Counted from the stretch's first letter, positions 1-9,150 are shown. The stretch is DNA of 44,697 nt from Candidatus Hydrothermarchaeota archaeon (GCA_015521615.1 WANW01000076.1:1-44697), one strand, 5' to 3'. Notes: generated from the letters alone by a model not told the origin. Translations and numbers: made by a program.

Positions 1-199
1 CTAAATAAACCTTTCGATTTGTTTTTTGCGTAAATTTAATTCAAAAGTAAATGTGAGTGTACTTTTGGTGGGAGATAACGTTTCGAAGAAAACAGGAAAA
101 TGTAAGCGAAGTTTGTGCTTAGTTTATATGCGGGTTAGAGAGGACCCTATATATGTTATTTTTCCAACAAATTAAGCAACTATCTGGTAGACAATTGCT

Positions 200-403
200 A
201 TGAATATAAAAATAAGAAAATCGGTTGTTAATGCGGTTTTTGCCGCATATATTGGTTTGTTCATTGTTATCATGCTGCTCGGCGAGACCTATTATGAGCT
301 GGCAAGCCTGCTGATGAAGGCGTGGCTTGCGGTGTTTATTTTGCTGGTGGTTCCATTCTACCTCTACCTGCTGGTAACCTGGCGGATTGGTGGCAAAAGC
401 TAG
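200..403 (+). CDS. small membrane protein of unknown function (67 aa, about 2 TM)
   Basis: ORF with two hydrophobic helices; ends convergently with a 4-nt overlap on the nth stop; no strong RBS seen. Confidence 0.45.
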   Translation: MNIKIRKSVVNAVFAAYIGLFIVIMLLGETYYELASLLMKAWLAVFILLVVPFYLYLLVTWRIGGKS

Positions 404-1056
404 GCTTTCACTCCCACCTTCGGGCAGGCTTCGGCGAGGGGGCAGGCATCGCAAAGCGGCCTCACGGGTTTGCACACCACCTGCCCGAAGGCGACGAAGG
501 CGCGGTTAAGCTTCGACTTGAGCTCCTCCGGAACAATGCGGTGGAGCTCGCGCTCCGTCTCCTCCGGCTTGGAGGTGCTAACAATGCCCAGGCGGTTGCT
601 TATCCTGTGCACGTGCGTGTCCACAGCAATAGCCGGCTCATTGAACATGTGCGAAAGCACAACGTTTGCGCTCTTCCTGCCTATCCCCGGAAGCTTCACC
701 AGCTCCCTGAAGGTGCGGGGCACCTCGCCGGCGTGCCTCTCAATCAGAGCCCTTGCAAGCTCGCGAAGCTTTCTCGCCTTAACGCGGTAGAAGCCTACAG
801 GGTAAATAAGCTCCGCGAGCTCCTCCTCGCTCAGCGCAAGAAGCTCCTCGGGTGAGGAGACGCGCTGAAAGAGGCGCTTCGTAACCGCTGCGGTTGTTTC
901 GTCTTTTGTTCTTGAGCTCAGGAGCACAGCCACAAGGGAATGGAAGGGCGTGGTGATGTGCTTCTTAAACTCATACACAGGTGCGTGTCGCTTTCTCGCC
1001 TCCCTCTCCATAGCCTCAAGAAGCTCCTCCCAGGTGAAGCGGTTAAGCACGCTCAT
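400..1056 (-). CDS. nth: endonuclease III (HhH-GPD DNA glycosylase/AP lyase)
   Basis: HhH motif LPGIGRKSANVVL, VDTHVHRISNRLGIV, and C-terminal 4Fe-4S loop CKPVRPLCDACPLAEAC. Confidence 0.95.
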   Translation of the reverse strand: MSVLNRFTWEELLEAMEREARKRHAPVYEFKKHITTPFHSLVAVLLSSRTKDETTAAVTKRLFQRVSSPEELLALSEEELAELIYPVGFYRVKARKLRELARALIERHAGEVPRTFRELVKLPGIGRKSANVVLSHMFNEPAIAVDTHVHRISNRLGIVSTSKPEETERELHRIVPEELKSKLNRAFVAFGQVVCKPVRPLCDACPLAEACPKVGVKA

Positions 1057-1943
1057 AGCACCACCATCAGCATTACCAGCAACGCAAGAGCCTCGAAGGC
1101 TATCTTGAAGAAGATTATCCGCATTGCCATGCCGCGCGAAAAAAGCGAAGCCACCACCGGCAGGGTATGCTGGGCGTATATTCTCGGTAGAGAAAGCACC
1201 AGGCCGAAAACGAGGGTAACAAGTGCCTCCCTTTCGCTCATTATGCCCTGCTTCAAAAACTCCCCCGCCACCGCGAAGCCTGCGATAACATTCGCTAGCT
1301 GCGTGGCTATAACAATAGCCGCCTCTCCTGGCAGGGAAAAGAGGCCCATCACCGGCTGGGCTAAAACAGCAAGCTTTGTGAGCATTCCAGAGGCGAGGAG
1401 ATAGCGCACCGCAAGGTAGGCGCCCAGGAAGAGGGGTACAACACGGAGCAGCGTCTTTAAGCTCAGCGCCAGCGCCCTGCGCACGCTCCCCTTAGTCAGG
1501 TGTTCCCCGAGGTTTATCTCCCTTTCAGGTAATACCATCCTCGCATAGACAAGGGCGGCAAAGCTCTGGATAAACCCGCTGCCCAGCTTAACCAGCATGT
1601 ATTTCATCGCCAGTGGAGCGCCAAGTAGAGGTACCACCACAGGCAGGTAGAACTTGGGCACTCGGAGTACCTCATAGGGGAAAGTCGTGAGAAAGGTTGT
1701 TAGAAGCACCTCCCGCTCATCCAGCTCCCCACGGCGGTGAAACTCCGCCAGCGTGGAGTAGCCAGCGCTGGGGCTCAGCACCCTCGCCAGTGCGCTTGCT
1801 GCAACTTCACCGCTTAAATGAGAAGCGGTAAGAAAGGGCTTTATTGCCCTCGCGAGGTAGTTTGACAATCCAAGCTCAAGAAAAAGGTTCGCAAGCACTA
1901 TGCCTGCGCACAGGTATGCCAGGGTTTCAAGGATATAGCTCAC
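1053..1943 (-). CDS. nucleoside recognition (Gate) domain membrane protein
   Basis: polytopic membrane protein with pattern typical of archaeal nucleoside-recognition/SpmA-like proteins (SPSAGYSTLAEFHRRGELDEREVLLTTFLTTFPYEVLR); overlaps nth by 4 nt. Confidence 0.65.
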   Translation of the reverse strand: MSYILETLAYLCAGIVLANLFLELGLSNYLARAIKPFLTASHLSGEVAASALARVLSPSAGYSTLAEFHRRGELDEREVLLTTFLTTFPYEVLRVPKFYLPVVVPLLGAPLAMKYMLVKLGSGFIQSFAALVYARMVLPEREINLGEHLTKGSVRRALALSLKTLLRVVPLFLGAYLAVRYLLASGMLTKLAVLAQPVMGLFSLPGEAAIVIATQLANVIAGFAVAGEFLKQGIMSEREALVTLVFGLVLSLPRIYAQHTLPVVASLFSRGMAMRIIFFKIAFEALALLVMLMVVL

Positions 1944-1952
1944 GCTGACCCC

Positions 1953-2951
1953 CTAAAACTCTCTTCTTATCGCATACTCTGCAATCACCCTAAGGGCGCG
2001 CCTCGCGGGGGTACTGCGAAGTTGCTTGAGTTGCTTCTTTGCCTTCTCGATAAAGTGTTTGGCTCTTTTGCTGGCGTATTCTATTGAGCCAGAAGCCTCA
2101 AATATCTCCAGCGCCCTCTTCACATCGTCCTCTGTCTTATTCTCCTTTTTAAGTATGCTCTCCAGCACCTTTCTTTTATCATCAGGTGCATTGCGGAGCG
2201 CATGCAGAATAACAAAGGTTGGTTTTCCGAGAGAGATGTCCATCCCCACCTTCTTTCCGAGCACCTTCTCGCCAGAGATTACATCAAGAAGGTCATCCGT
2301 CATCTGGAATCCTATTCCCAATAGGTATCCGAAACGCGAAAGTGCAGCCACCTCCTCTTTGCTACCCTCTGCGGCAAGTGCTCCACATTCTGCAGAAGCC
2401 TCGAAGAGGCTGGCGGTTTTCCTCTCAACGATCTCTAGGTAAACCTCCTCTGTTAGAGAAGCGTTGCCCGTGTGGAGCGTCTCAAGAACCTCCCCCTCGG
2501 CCAGACGCATACACGCCCTGCTCACCACCTCGCTTACCTTTCTCACAGGATGCACACCTATAAAACCAAAAGCGCGCGAGAATATGAGGTCTCCCGCAAG
2601 GATTGCAATGTCATTGCCCCATCTGGCGTTGACTGTCTCCGCACCCCGTCGCATTGTGGCCAGGTCTATTATGTCGTCGTGGATTATGGTAGCCGTATGA
2701 ATAAGCTCAATTCCCACGGCGATGGGCGCAACATAAGAAACCTCACCTTCGGGATTAGCCGCCTTATAAGAGAGCAGAACCAGAGCGGGACGGATTCTCT
2801 TTCCGCCGGTCAGAATAAGATGCCTCGAGGCGCTGTAAAGCTCTGTGGGCGTAGCCTGAGGGATACTATCAATAAGCAGATTCTCAATTCTCTCCATATC
2901 ACTTCTAAACCCTGGATAGGCATCCTCTACCAGCTGCCACAGTGCGTCCAT
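1953..2951 (-). CDS. idsA: polyprenyl (geranylgeranyl/farnesyl) diphosphate synthase
   Basis: LTGGKRIRPALVLL, first Asp-rich motif IIHDDIIDLATMRRG, second Asp-rich motif QMTDDLLDV. Confidence 0.93.
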   Translation of the reverse strand: MDALWQLVEDAYPGFRSDMERIENLLIDSIPQATPTELYSASRHLILTGGKRIRPALVLLSYKAANPEGEVSYVAPIAVGIELIHTATIIHDDIIDLATMRRGAETVNARWGNDIAILAGDLIFSRAFGFIGVHPVRKVSEVVSRACMRLAEGEVLETLHTGNASLTEEVYLEIVERKTASLFEASAECGALAAEGSKEEVAALSRFGYLLGIGFQMTDDLLDVISGEKVLGKKVGMDISLGKPTFVILHALRNAPDDKRKVLESILKKENKTEDDVKRALEIFEASGSIEYASKRAKHFIEKAKKQLKQLRSTPARRALRVIAEYAIRREF

Positions 2952-3006
2952 TACAAAAAACCTCTGGGTAATCCCCCTGGCTAACGTCTTAAAAAAGGTG
3001 TTGGAA

Positions 3007-3186
3007 TTAAACCTTTATAAGGTGATTCTTTCCCCCATCCGAGACTATCAGGAGCAGATCTCCGTCCTTATCCCTCTTGGTTTTTACTCTGTAGCCTGCA
3101 AATACGCCCACCACATCGCAGAGCCTGGGAGGGTATGCCTCAAGGTCAGGCCCGCGATATACTTTTGGGTCTCTTGGTCCTTCCAT
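3007..3186 (-). CDS. small protein, 59 aa, unknown function (not in supplied ORF track)
   Basis: Own translation of the reverse strand: MEGPRDPKVYRGPDLEAYPPRLCDVVGVFAGYRVKTKRDKDGDLLLIVSDGGKNHLIKV*; preceded by AAAGGTGATTCAAA-ATG (good SD spacing); lies directly upstream of idsA. Confidence 0.7.
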   Translation of the reverse strand: MEGPRDPKVYRGPDLEAYPPRLCDVVGVFAGYRVKTKRDKDGDLLLIVSDGGKNHLIKV

Positions 3187-3316
3187 TTTGAATCACCTTT
3201 TATTACTAACCCATTCGCTCATTTATAAATGTTGCTATCGACAATCGCCGGTAATGTGAAAAATGTTTTTTTAGGTTAGAAAGCAATAATAGGCAGTCTT
3301 TTGCAGGAGGAATTTC

Positions 3317-4183
3317 ATGAAGGTCAGTATTATCGGTGGAGCTGGCAGGGTTGGGTCGACTGCAGCTTATACTCTTGTAAATTTAGGTCTGGTTGATGAG
3401 ATTTACCTTCTGGATATAGCAAAGGAGCGTGCTGCTGGCGAGGCTCTTGACATCACCCATTCGCTCTCTGGCATGAACAGCGATGTGGTTGTGGAGGGTG
3501 GGGACGACTACGCTGGCATAAGGGGTTCTGATGTGGTTATGATTACCGCCGGCGTGCCGAGAAAGCCCGGGATGAGCCGCCTGGATTTGAGGCACAGGAA
3601 TGTGGGGATAATTCGTGAGGTCGTGAGGAAGGTTGTGGCTGAATGCAGGGATGCTCTGCTGTTTGTGGTTTCCAACCCCGTGGATGTGCTCACCTACTAT
3701 GCGTGGCGGGAGTCGGGCCTGGATGAGGAGCGGGTGTTTGGGCTTGGCACACTGCTTGACACGCTGCGCTTAAAATCCATGCTGAAGAAGAGGCTTGGGG
3801 TAGGCTACGAGGAGGAGGCCTACATCTTCGGCGAGCACGGCGACAGCATGCTTCCGGTGTTCAGGCTGAGGGGTAACCACCCCAGGGAGGAGTTAATGCG
3901 CGTGTTTGACGAGGTCCGCGAGGGCGCCGCGAGGGTGATAGAGACAAAGGGTGCAACCTGGTTTGCGCCCGCGGTGGCTATTGCAAGGGTTATAGAAGCT
4001 GTGCAGCAGGGCGGCGTCCTGCCGGTGTCAACCTTTATTCGGGAGCACAGGCTATACCTGGGCCATCTCGCGAAGATATCCCGCAGCGGCGTGCGCAGGG
4101 CAGAGTTTGAGCTTACCGAAGAGGAGGCGCGCCTCTTCCAGCACTCCGCCGAGGTGGTTAGACGGGCGATTGAGGATGTTTAA
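3317..4183 (+). CDS. mdh: malate dehydrogenase (LDH/MDH family)
   Basis: Rossmann motif GGAGRVGSTAAY, TAGVPRKPGMSR, VVSNPVDVLTYYAWRESG, catalytic GEHGDSMLP; SD GGAGGAATTTC. Confidence 0.93.
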   Translation: MKVSIIGGAGRVGSTAAYTLVNLGLVDEIYLLDIAKERAAGEALDITHSLSGMNSDVVVEGGDDYAGIRGSDVVMITAGVPRKPGMSRLDLRHRNVGIIREVVRKVVAECRDALLFVVSNPVDVLTYYAWRESGLDEERVFGLGTLLDTLRLKSMLKKRLGVGYEEEAYIFGEHGDSMLPVFRLRGNHPREELMRVFDEVREGAARVIETKGATWFAPAVAIARVIEAVQQGGVLPVSTFIREHRLYLGHLAKISRSGVRRAEFELTEEEARLFQHSAEVVRRAIEDV

Positions 4184-4186
4184 GCA

Positions 4187-4693
4187 TTAAAAGCTCTCCA
4201 CGAGCGCACCAAGCTCCTCTTCGCTCAGCATGCCCGAGATCCACACCACTCTGTTCTTGTGGGCGTAGTAGTAGTGCCACTCTCCCATTCCCCTCGCTTT
4301 AAACACCTCAATGCCAGCCACGCTCTGGCTGCCCTCCGGCGTAAAAATGCCCGAGGTTCCGAGCTTCGCGCGCATCTGCTCTACCATTTCCCTTGCTGTG
4401 TTCTCATCGCGTGCTATGCCCACCCACACCTTCACCAGCCTGCCGTCCTGGGTTATGTACTCGGCGACGAGGGCGTCCTCCAGCTCAATCGCTGTGCTTC
4501 CCCGGTGGAGTGCCATGACCTCTCTCATCGCCTCCTCGCCGCCCTTGAGACTGGCGAGGGTGAAGTTCGGCGGGTGGAGCCTTATCGCCCCCTCTGGCTG
4601 GGTCTCGCTTCGGATCTCCTCCTTCTGGGCAGAGAAGGCAAAGACGAGCAGGGCTATACCTAGCAGCACAAGCGCAGCGTTTCTAGCTTTCAT
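4187..4693 (-). CDS. exported/membrane-anchored protein of unknown function linked to ccmF
   Basis: Start MKARNAALVLLGIALLVFAFSA chosen because ATGA overlaps the ccmF stop (4690-4693); N-terminal hydrophobic signal/anchor. Confidence 0.7.
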   Translation of the reverse strand: MKARNAALVLLGIALLVFAFSAQKEEIRSETQPEGAIRLHPPNFTLASLKGGEEAMREVMALHRGSTAIELEDALVAEYITQDGRLVKVWVGIARDENTAREMVEQMRAKLGTSGIFTPEGSQSVAGIEVFKARGMGEWHYYYAHKNRVVWISGMLSEEELGALVESF

Positions 4694-7071
4694 TTCTCTG
4701 AGCCTCTGGCTTCGTAGAAGATGCACAGAACTATACCCAGCACAAATAAAACAACGCCCAGCCAGATTTCATTTATCAGGGGCTTTATCCTGACTGTTAT
4801 TGAAAGGTCCCCCTGATATGTGGGCGAGTCCAGCACCACAAAGACGTCCCTCACAAGACTGCGGTCTATTAAGGGACGCCTGGCATCTCCATTCTTGTAC
4901 ACCTCAAACTTCACGTCGCCCTCCCCCAGCTTTGCGTTGCCCTTGTAAACCGCAACGCGAGCGAGCTGAACGCGCTTGAAGGCATTTTCAAGGGTGTCGC
5001 TAACCTGATTTGCAAGAAGCACCACATCAGTAACATTGTCCGGAGTTTTAACCCCGCCCAGCGGCATACCGCTGGCAACTACCACATCACCCACGGGAAT
5101 TCTCAGCCCCGGGTCGGCTGCCACCCAAAGTTCACCGCTCCCGTCGCTGAGCTTTATAAATGCGGCATGCTCTCCTCTGAGCACTCTGCTCACAGTGCCC
5201 CGCACAGTGTACTCGCTCCTCGCGTCTCCCCTGGCAATTGCAGCACGGAACTCCTGTATGCTCATTCCCCGCTCCGAGCTAACCCCCGAGGCGCTGCCGT
5301 AGTCTATGTACTCCCTGTAGTCCAGGAGCTTTATCCTGTAGTCGGTGAGCACCTCTCCCTGGTGCACACCCCAGGTGCCAAGCCTGCCGAAGCCCTCGTG
5401 GAATATCGCCTGAGCGAGAGCCTTCTCCTCACCTATGCGGTTCTTGTTCAGAGTCACAGAGAACTCGCTGGTAAACATGGAGGAGAATACCACACCTATC
5501 GCAATGAGGGCGACGCCAATGTGGATCGCTATGACTCCCGCCTCTCTCAGCTTTCTCCGCGTTGACGCAGAGGCAAAGAGGCGCCACCTCTCTATGGAAG
5601 CGTAGAAGATGTAGAAGGCGGGTGGAATTATGCTCAATGAGGAAATCTCGCCTATGGTGGAGTAGAGCAGCGGCTTTGAGGCAGAGATGAAGGATGTGTA
5701 GTCCACTATGTTGTAGTCCTCCGTGGGTTTTATGAACGCCGCCACTATGGTGAAGAGGGTGAAGATGAAGAAAGCTCTCAGAGCTTCGGCCTTTCTGCTC
5801 TCACGGTAGTGCAGCCCCAGACCTATGAGGAGCAGCATCAGCAGGAAGAAGGGATACAGCCAGAGGTTGAAGAACTGCTTTGTTATGGCGTACTTCTGGG
5901 TGGTTATCAGCTTCATCAGCGGCGGGAAGGTGATGCCGTAGAAGGAGATGAAGATGGTTATCAGGAAGACCAGGATGGCTGCGTAGAATATATTCGTCCT
6001 GTTTATAATCTCGTCCTCCTCCTCTCTCCTCGGTATGCGGGTGTACTTCCAGAGCCCCAGCGCTAAAGGCACGGCAAAGGATATGCCCACCAGGAGCATT
6101 ATATACTTCCCCACGCTGCCTGCGATGAAGGCGTGTACGCTCTCAAAGATTCCGCTGCGCGTCACTGCGGTGGCGTACACCACCAGTGAGAAGGAGAAGG
6201 CGACCAGTAGAGGGGCGAGGACGTTGTATTTCGTCTTGTCGCGACGGTGCTCCAGGGTAACGTGAACCGCTGCGGTGAGCATTAACCAGGGGAGAAGCAT
6301 AGCCGTCTCCACCGGATCCCACGCCCAGAAGCCACCCCAGCCCAGGGTTTTATACGCCCATATTCCGCCGAAGGCCATTGAGATTGTGGAGAAGAGCCAG
6401 GCGAAGCGGAGCCACTGCATACCCTTTGTCACCCACAGCCTCTGCGCAGCACCCTCCACGCCACCCGCTCTTGCGGTGATGAAGAGGTACACCACTGCGC
6501 CTGCGAAGGGTATCGTGGTGCCCGCGTAGCCCAGGAAGGTGGTGAAAGGGTGGGAGGCCATCCAGGGGTCTAGCAGCAGCGGATTTAGGCCGTTGCCGTC
6601 TTCTGGCAGAAAGCCAGGAGGTATGTCCGGAAAAGCCTCGTAGATGGTGGTGAATGGCGACTGGAGGAAGGTGAGAAAGGTGAAGTAGAGCCCAAGCACG
6701 ACGACCACAAGCTGGGTATGCCTCACGAAGGCGAGCTTCCGCTCCTCTCCCCGCTCAAGCCAGAGTGCACTAAGCGCTATCAGCATTGCCCAGAAGAGGA
6801 GCGTGCCCTCCTGCCCTGCCAACGCTCCTGAGAGCTTGTAGTAGAGGGGGTATGCGCTGCTGCTGAATTTCCAGACGTAGAAGAGGCGGAAGTCGCTTAC
6901 AGCGAAGTAGTAGAGGAGAAGTATAAAGTCAGCTGTGAGGGATGAAGCGAATAGTACCAGAGCGGCTCTTCTCAGTTTTTCCAGCCGCTCTTGATGGGGT
7001 AGCACCAGCAGCACAGCCACCACAGCGCCGGTGAGCAGGGCAAGCGATAGAAGCGCATCACCTATGCTCAT
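4690..7071 (-). CDS. ccmF: cytochrome c-type biogenesis protein CcmF, with an OB-fold-like segment in the C-terminal extracytoplasmic part
   Basis: Tryptophan-rich heme-handling motif WGGFWAWDPVETAMLLPWL; many TMs; segment VRGTVSRVLRGEHAAFIKLSDGSGELWVAADPGLRIPVGDVVVASG resembles an OB fold. Confidence 0.92.
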   Translation of the reverse strand: MSIGDALLSLALLTGAVVAVLLVLPHQERLEKLRRAALVLFASSLTADFILLLYYFAVSDFRLFYVWKFSSSAYPLYYKLSGALAGQEGTLLFWAMLIALSALWLERGEERKLAFVRHTQLVVVVLGLYFTFLTFLQSPFTTIYEAFPDIPPGFLPEDGNGLNPLLLDPWMASHPFTTFLGYAGTTIPFAGAVVYLFITARAGGVEGAAQRLWVTKGMQWLRFAWLFSTISMAFGGIWAYKTLGWGGFWAWDPVETAMLLPWLMLTAAVHVTLEHRRDKTKYNVLAPLLVAFSFSLVVYATAVTRSGIFESVHAFIAGSVGKYIMLLVGISFAVPLALGLWKYTRIPRREEEDEIINRTNIFYAAILVFLITIFISFYGITFPPLMKLITTQKYAITKQFFNLWLYPFFLLMLLLIGLGLHYRESRKAEALRAFFIFTLFTIVAAFIKPTEDYNIVDYTSFISASKPLLYSTIGEISSLSIIPPAFYIFYASIERWRLFASASTRRKLREAGVIAIHIGVALIAIGVVFSSMFTSEFSVTLNKNRIGEEKALAQAIFHEGFGRLGTWGVHQGEVLTDYRIKLLDYREYIDYGSASGVSSERGMSIQEFRAAIARGDARSEYTVRGTVSRVLRGEHAAFIKLSDGSGELWVAADPGLRIPVGDVVVASGMPLGGVKTPDNVTDVVLLANQVSDTLENAFKRVQLARVAVYKGNAKLGEGDVKFEVYKNGDARRPLIDRSLVRDVFVVLDSPTYQGDLSITVRIKPLINEIWLGVVLFVLGIVLCIFYEARGSEK

Positions 7072-7547
7072 TTCGTGGCTCCTCCAGCAGAGGCTTTAGC
7101 CTTGACGCTGAGCAGTACCTCCTTGAACTCATCCGCTGGCATGTACCCCGGGACGCGCGTGATTATCTCACCGTTGTAGGTCATGAAAATTACATGGGGC
7201 GGCGCAGCCACGTTAAAGCGTCGCGTATCCTCCTTGTTCACGTCCATGTCTATCGCCACCCTCACGAAGTCCTGGGCGAGAATCTGTCTTATGTCTTCCC
7301 GGGAGAACACCTCCTTGTGGTACTTTTCGCAGTAGACGCACCATATTGTCCAGAAGTAGACTATCATGGGCTTCTTTGCCCCCGCCGCTGCTTTTGCACC
7401 TGCGTCGTAGGTGTTGTACCACTCCAGCTCTGCAATGTATGTGTAGTTCTGGTCGCTTATCACAGGCGTTGCATTGGCGGCGTAGTATGCAAATACAAGT
7501 ACAGCCCCTATCGCAACAATGGTGAGTATCTTCCTGGTTTTTAGCAT
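7068..7547 (-). CDS. thioredoxin-fold exported protein (probable disulfide reductase for cytochrome c maturation)
   Basis: N-terminal signal anchor; active site FWTIWCVYCEKYHKEVF (CxxC); overlaps ccmF start by 4 nt. Confidence 0.85.
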   Translation of the reverse strand: MLKTRKILTIVAIGAVLVFAYYAANATPVISDQNYTYIAELEWYNTYDAGAKAAAGAKKPMIVYFWTIWCVYCEKYHKEVFSREDIRQILAQDFVRVAIDMDVNKEDTRRFNVAAPPHVIFMTYNGEIITRVPGYMPADEFKEVLLSVKAKASAGGATK

Positions 7548-7659
7548 GACAGATTCTCCTTTCTTTTAAATAATCTTTGCAGGTATTTAACTACTTTTTT
7601 ATTGACAAACTGAAAAAACAGCCGCAAAAATTCTTTTCAGGATGAAATTGAGGTTGGTG

Positions 7660-9150
7660 CTATCCCTTTGCTGCCGCCACCATCGCAAGGAGGTTCTCAG
7701 GCTTGGCATTGCCCGGCACGACGCAGCCGGAGCTGAGCACAACGCCGCTGCGCAGCTCCGCGATTTCCCTGCTCGCCTCCGCCACCTCCTCCGGGGAGCC
7801 GTTCACCAGCAGCGAGGGCGAGACGTTGCCCCAGGCTACTGTCTTCTTCCTGAGCGCAGCCATGTCCATGCTCTCGTCAACGCTTATGGCGTCCACGCCC
7901 AGGGTGAGCATGTCCTCAAGCAGGGCAGAGACGTCGCCGCAGATGTGCAGCACCACCTTGGCTCCACGGCTCTTAATCTCGCGGATGAGCCTCTTCTCAT
8001 AGGGGTAGGCGAACTCGCGGTAGTGGGAGGGGGATATAACGCTGCTCGAGGCGCTGGGGTCTTCGGTGAATATAAGCTCCGCCCCCGCCTCTAGCATAGC
8101 CCTCGCGAGCTCCAAATTGTAGCGCAGCGCGTAGTCAAGAAGCTCGTGCACAAAGCGCTTATCCAGGTTGAGGTCGAGCAGGAAGCTCTCTAAGGGGTAA
8201 AGAAGCGTTGCGGCGAAGGTGAAGGGCATCCTGAGGTTTCCGGCTGCGAAGCCCTCGCTTTCCAGAAGGAGCTTAAGCGGCGCCATCTTCTCCTCCCCCA
8301 CCTCGGGCACCTCCAGCGAGGAGAGTTCCTCCTTGCTCGAGAGCGCCACGCTGAGCACGCGGGGCATACTCTTAGAGGGTATCAGAAGCTTTGCCCCGAA
8401 GTCGAGGGTAATGGTGATGCCCGCGTCGCCGCGCTTCGCGAGTTCCACGGCTTCTGCTACGCTAGCCTCGTCGTCGTTCTCGTTCGGCACGAGGACCATC
8501 ACAACCTCGAGGTGGATGCCCGCCCTGCGAATCCTCTCCGCAAGCGCGTGCAGGTGCTCCCTCGCGTAGGTAAAGCCGCACCTGCGGGAGTAGAACTCCG
8601 CGCTGCCCTTCACAGTGAGCGCCACCGCATCCAGGTAGGGCTCCAGCATTGAGAAGGCTTCCAGGGTAACGTAGCCGTTGGTGGCGAGCACATTCTTCAG
8701 CCCGCGCTCCCTCGCTGCCTTCATTACCTCAAGATAGAACTCCAGGTTGAGCGTCGGCTCCGAGTGGGTGTAAACTATGCCCCTGCACCTCGTGGCGATG
8801 GCGGCGCTCACTATCTGCTCTGGCGTCAGCCTCGATGTCCTGACCTCTTCCGGCTCGACCTGCGTGATGTTCCATGCGAGGCAGAACTCGCACGCCAGGT
8901 TGCAGCCCACGCCTCCAAGGTTCAAAAACTGGTGGTTCGGGTAGAAGAGGTAGAGCGGTGTCTTCTCTACGTAGTCCACTGAGAAGCTGGAGAGCTCACC
9001 GTAGTAGAGGTTGTAGAGCCTGCCCCCACGGTTCCCGCGAACCCTGCAGAAGCCGCGCTCGCCCTCGCCGATTGTGCATCTCCTGATGCACAGGTTGCAC
9101 CGCACCCTGCCCTCGCTCAGGCGCTCATAGCAACACGCTTCCCTAAGCAT
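7660..9150 (-). CDS. radical SAM domain fused to MtaA/uroporphyrinogen-decarboxylase-like methyltransferase domain
   Basis: N-terminal half: CX3CX2C at GCNLACEFC (C83, C87, C90), THSEPTLNLEF; C-terminal half: FTEDPSASSSVISPSHYREF, VVLHICGDVSALLEDM, GVDAISVDE, GNVSPSLLVNGSPEEV, SSGCVVPG. Confidence 0.88.
   Translation of the reverse strand: MLREACCYERLSEGRVRCNLCIRRCTIGEGERGFCRVRGNRGGRLYNLYYGELSSFSVDYVEKTPLYLFYPNHQFLNLGGVGCNLACEFCLAWNITQVEPEEVRTSRLTPEQIVSAAIATRCRGIVYTHSEPTLNLEFYLEVMKAARERGLKNVLATNGYVTLEAFSMLEPYLDAVALTVKGSAEFYSRRCGFTYAREHLHALAERIRRAGIHLEVVMVLVPNENDDEASVAEAVELAKRGDAGITITLDFGAKLLIPSKSMPRVLSVALSSKEELSSLEVPEVGEEKMAPLKLLLESEGFAAGNLRMPFTFAATLLYPLESFLLDLNLDKRFVHELLDYALRYNLELARAMLEAGAELIFTEDPSASSSVISPSHYREFAYPYEKRLIREIKSRGAKVVLHICGDVSALLEDMLTLGVDAISVDESMDMAALRKKTVAWGNVSPSLLVNGSPEEVAEASREIAELRSGVVLSSGCVVPGNAKPENLLAMVAAAKG

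Noticed and set aside
119-1404. ORFs 119-475 (-), 322-855 (+), 470-790 (+), 940-1404 (+)
   Set aside because: Shadow ORFs overlapping nth and the Gate-domain gene; sequences look like low-complexity antisense translation with no family motifs.
2998-3228. 76-aa plus-strand ORF
   Set aside because: No SD or motif; antisense to the better supported 59-aa minus-strand ORF.
7642-8094. Plus-strand ORF of 150 aa and neighbouring plus-strand ORFs to 9086
   Set aside because: Antisense to the radical SAM-MtaA gene, which has clear motifs; Arg/Ala/Ser-rich shadow sequence.
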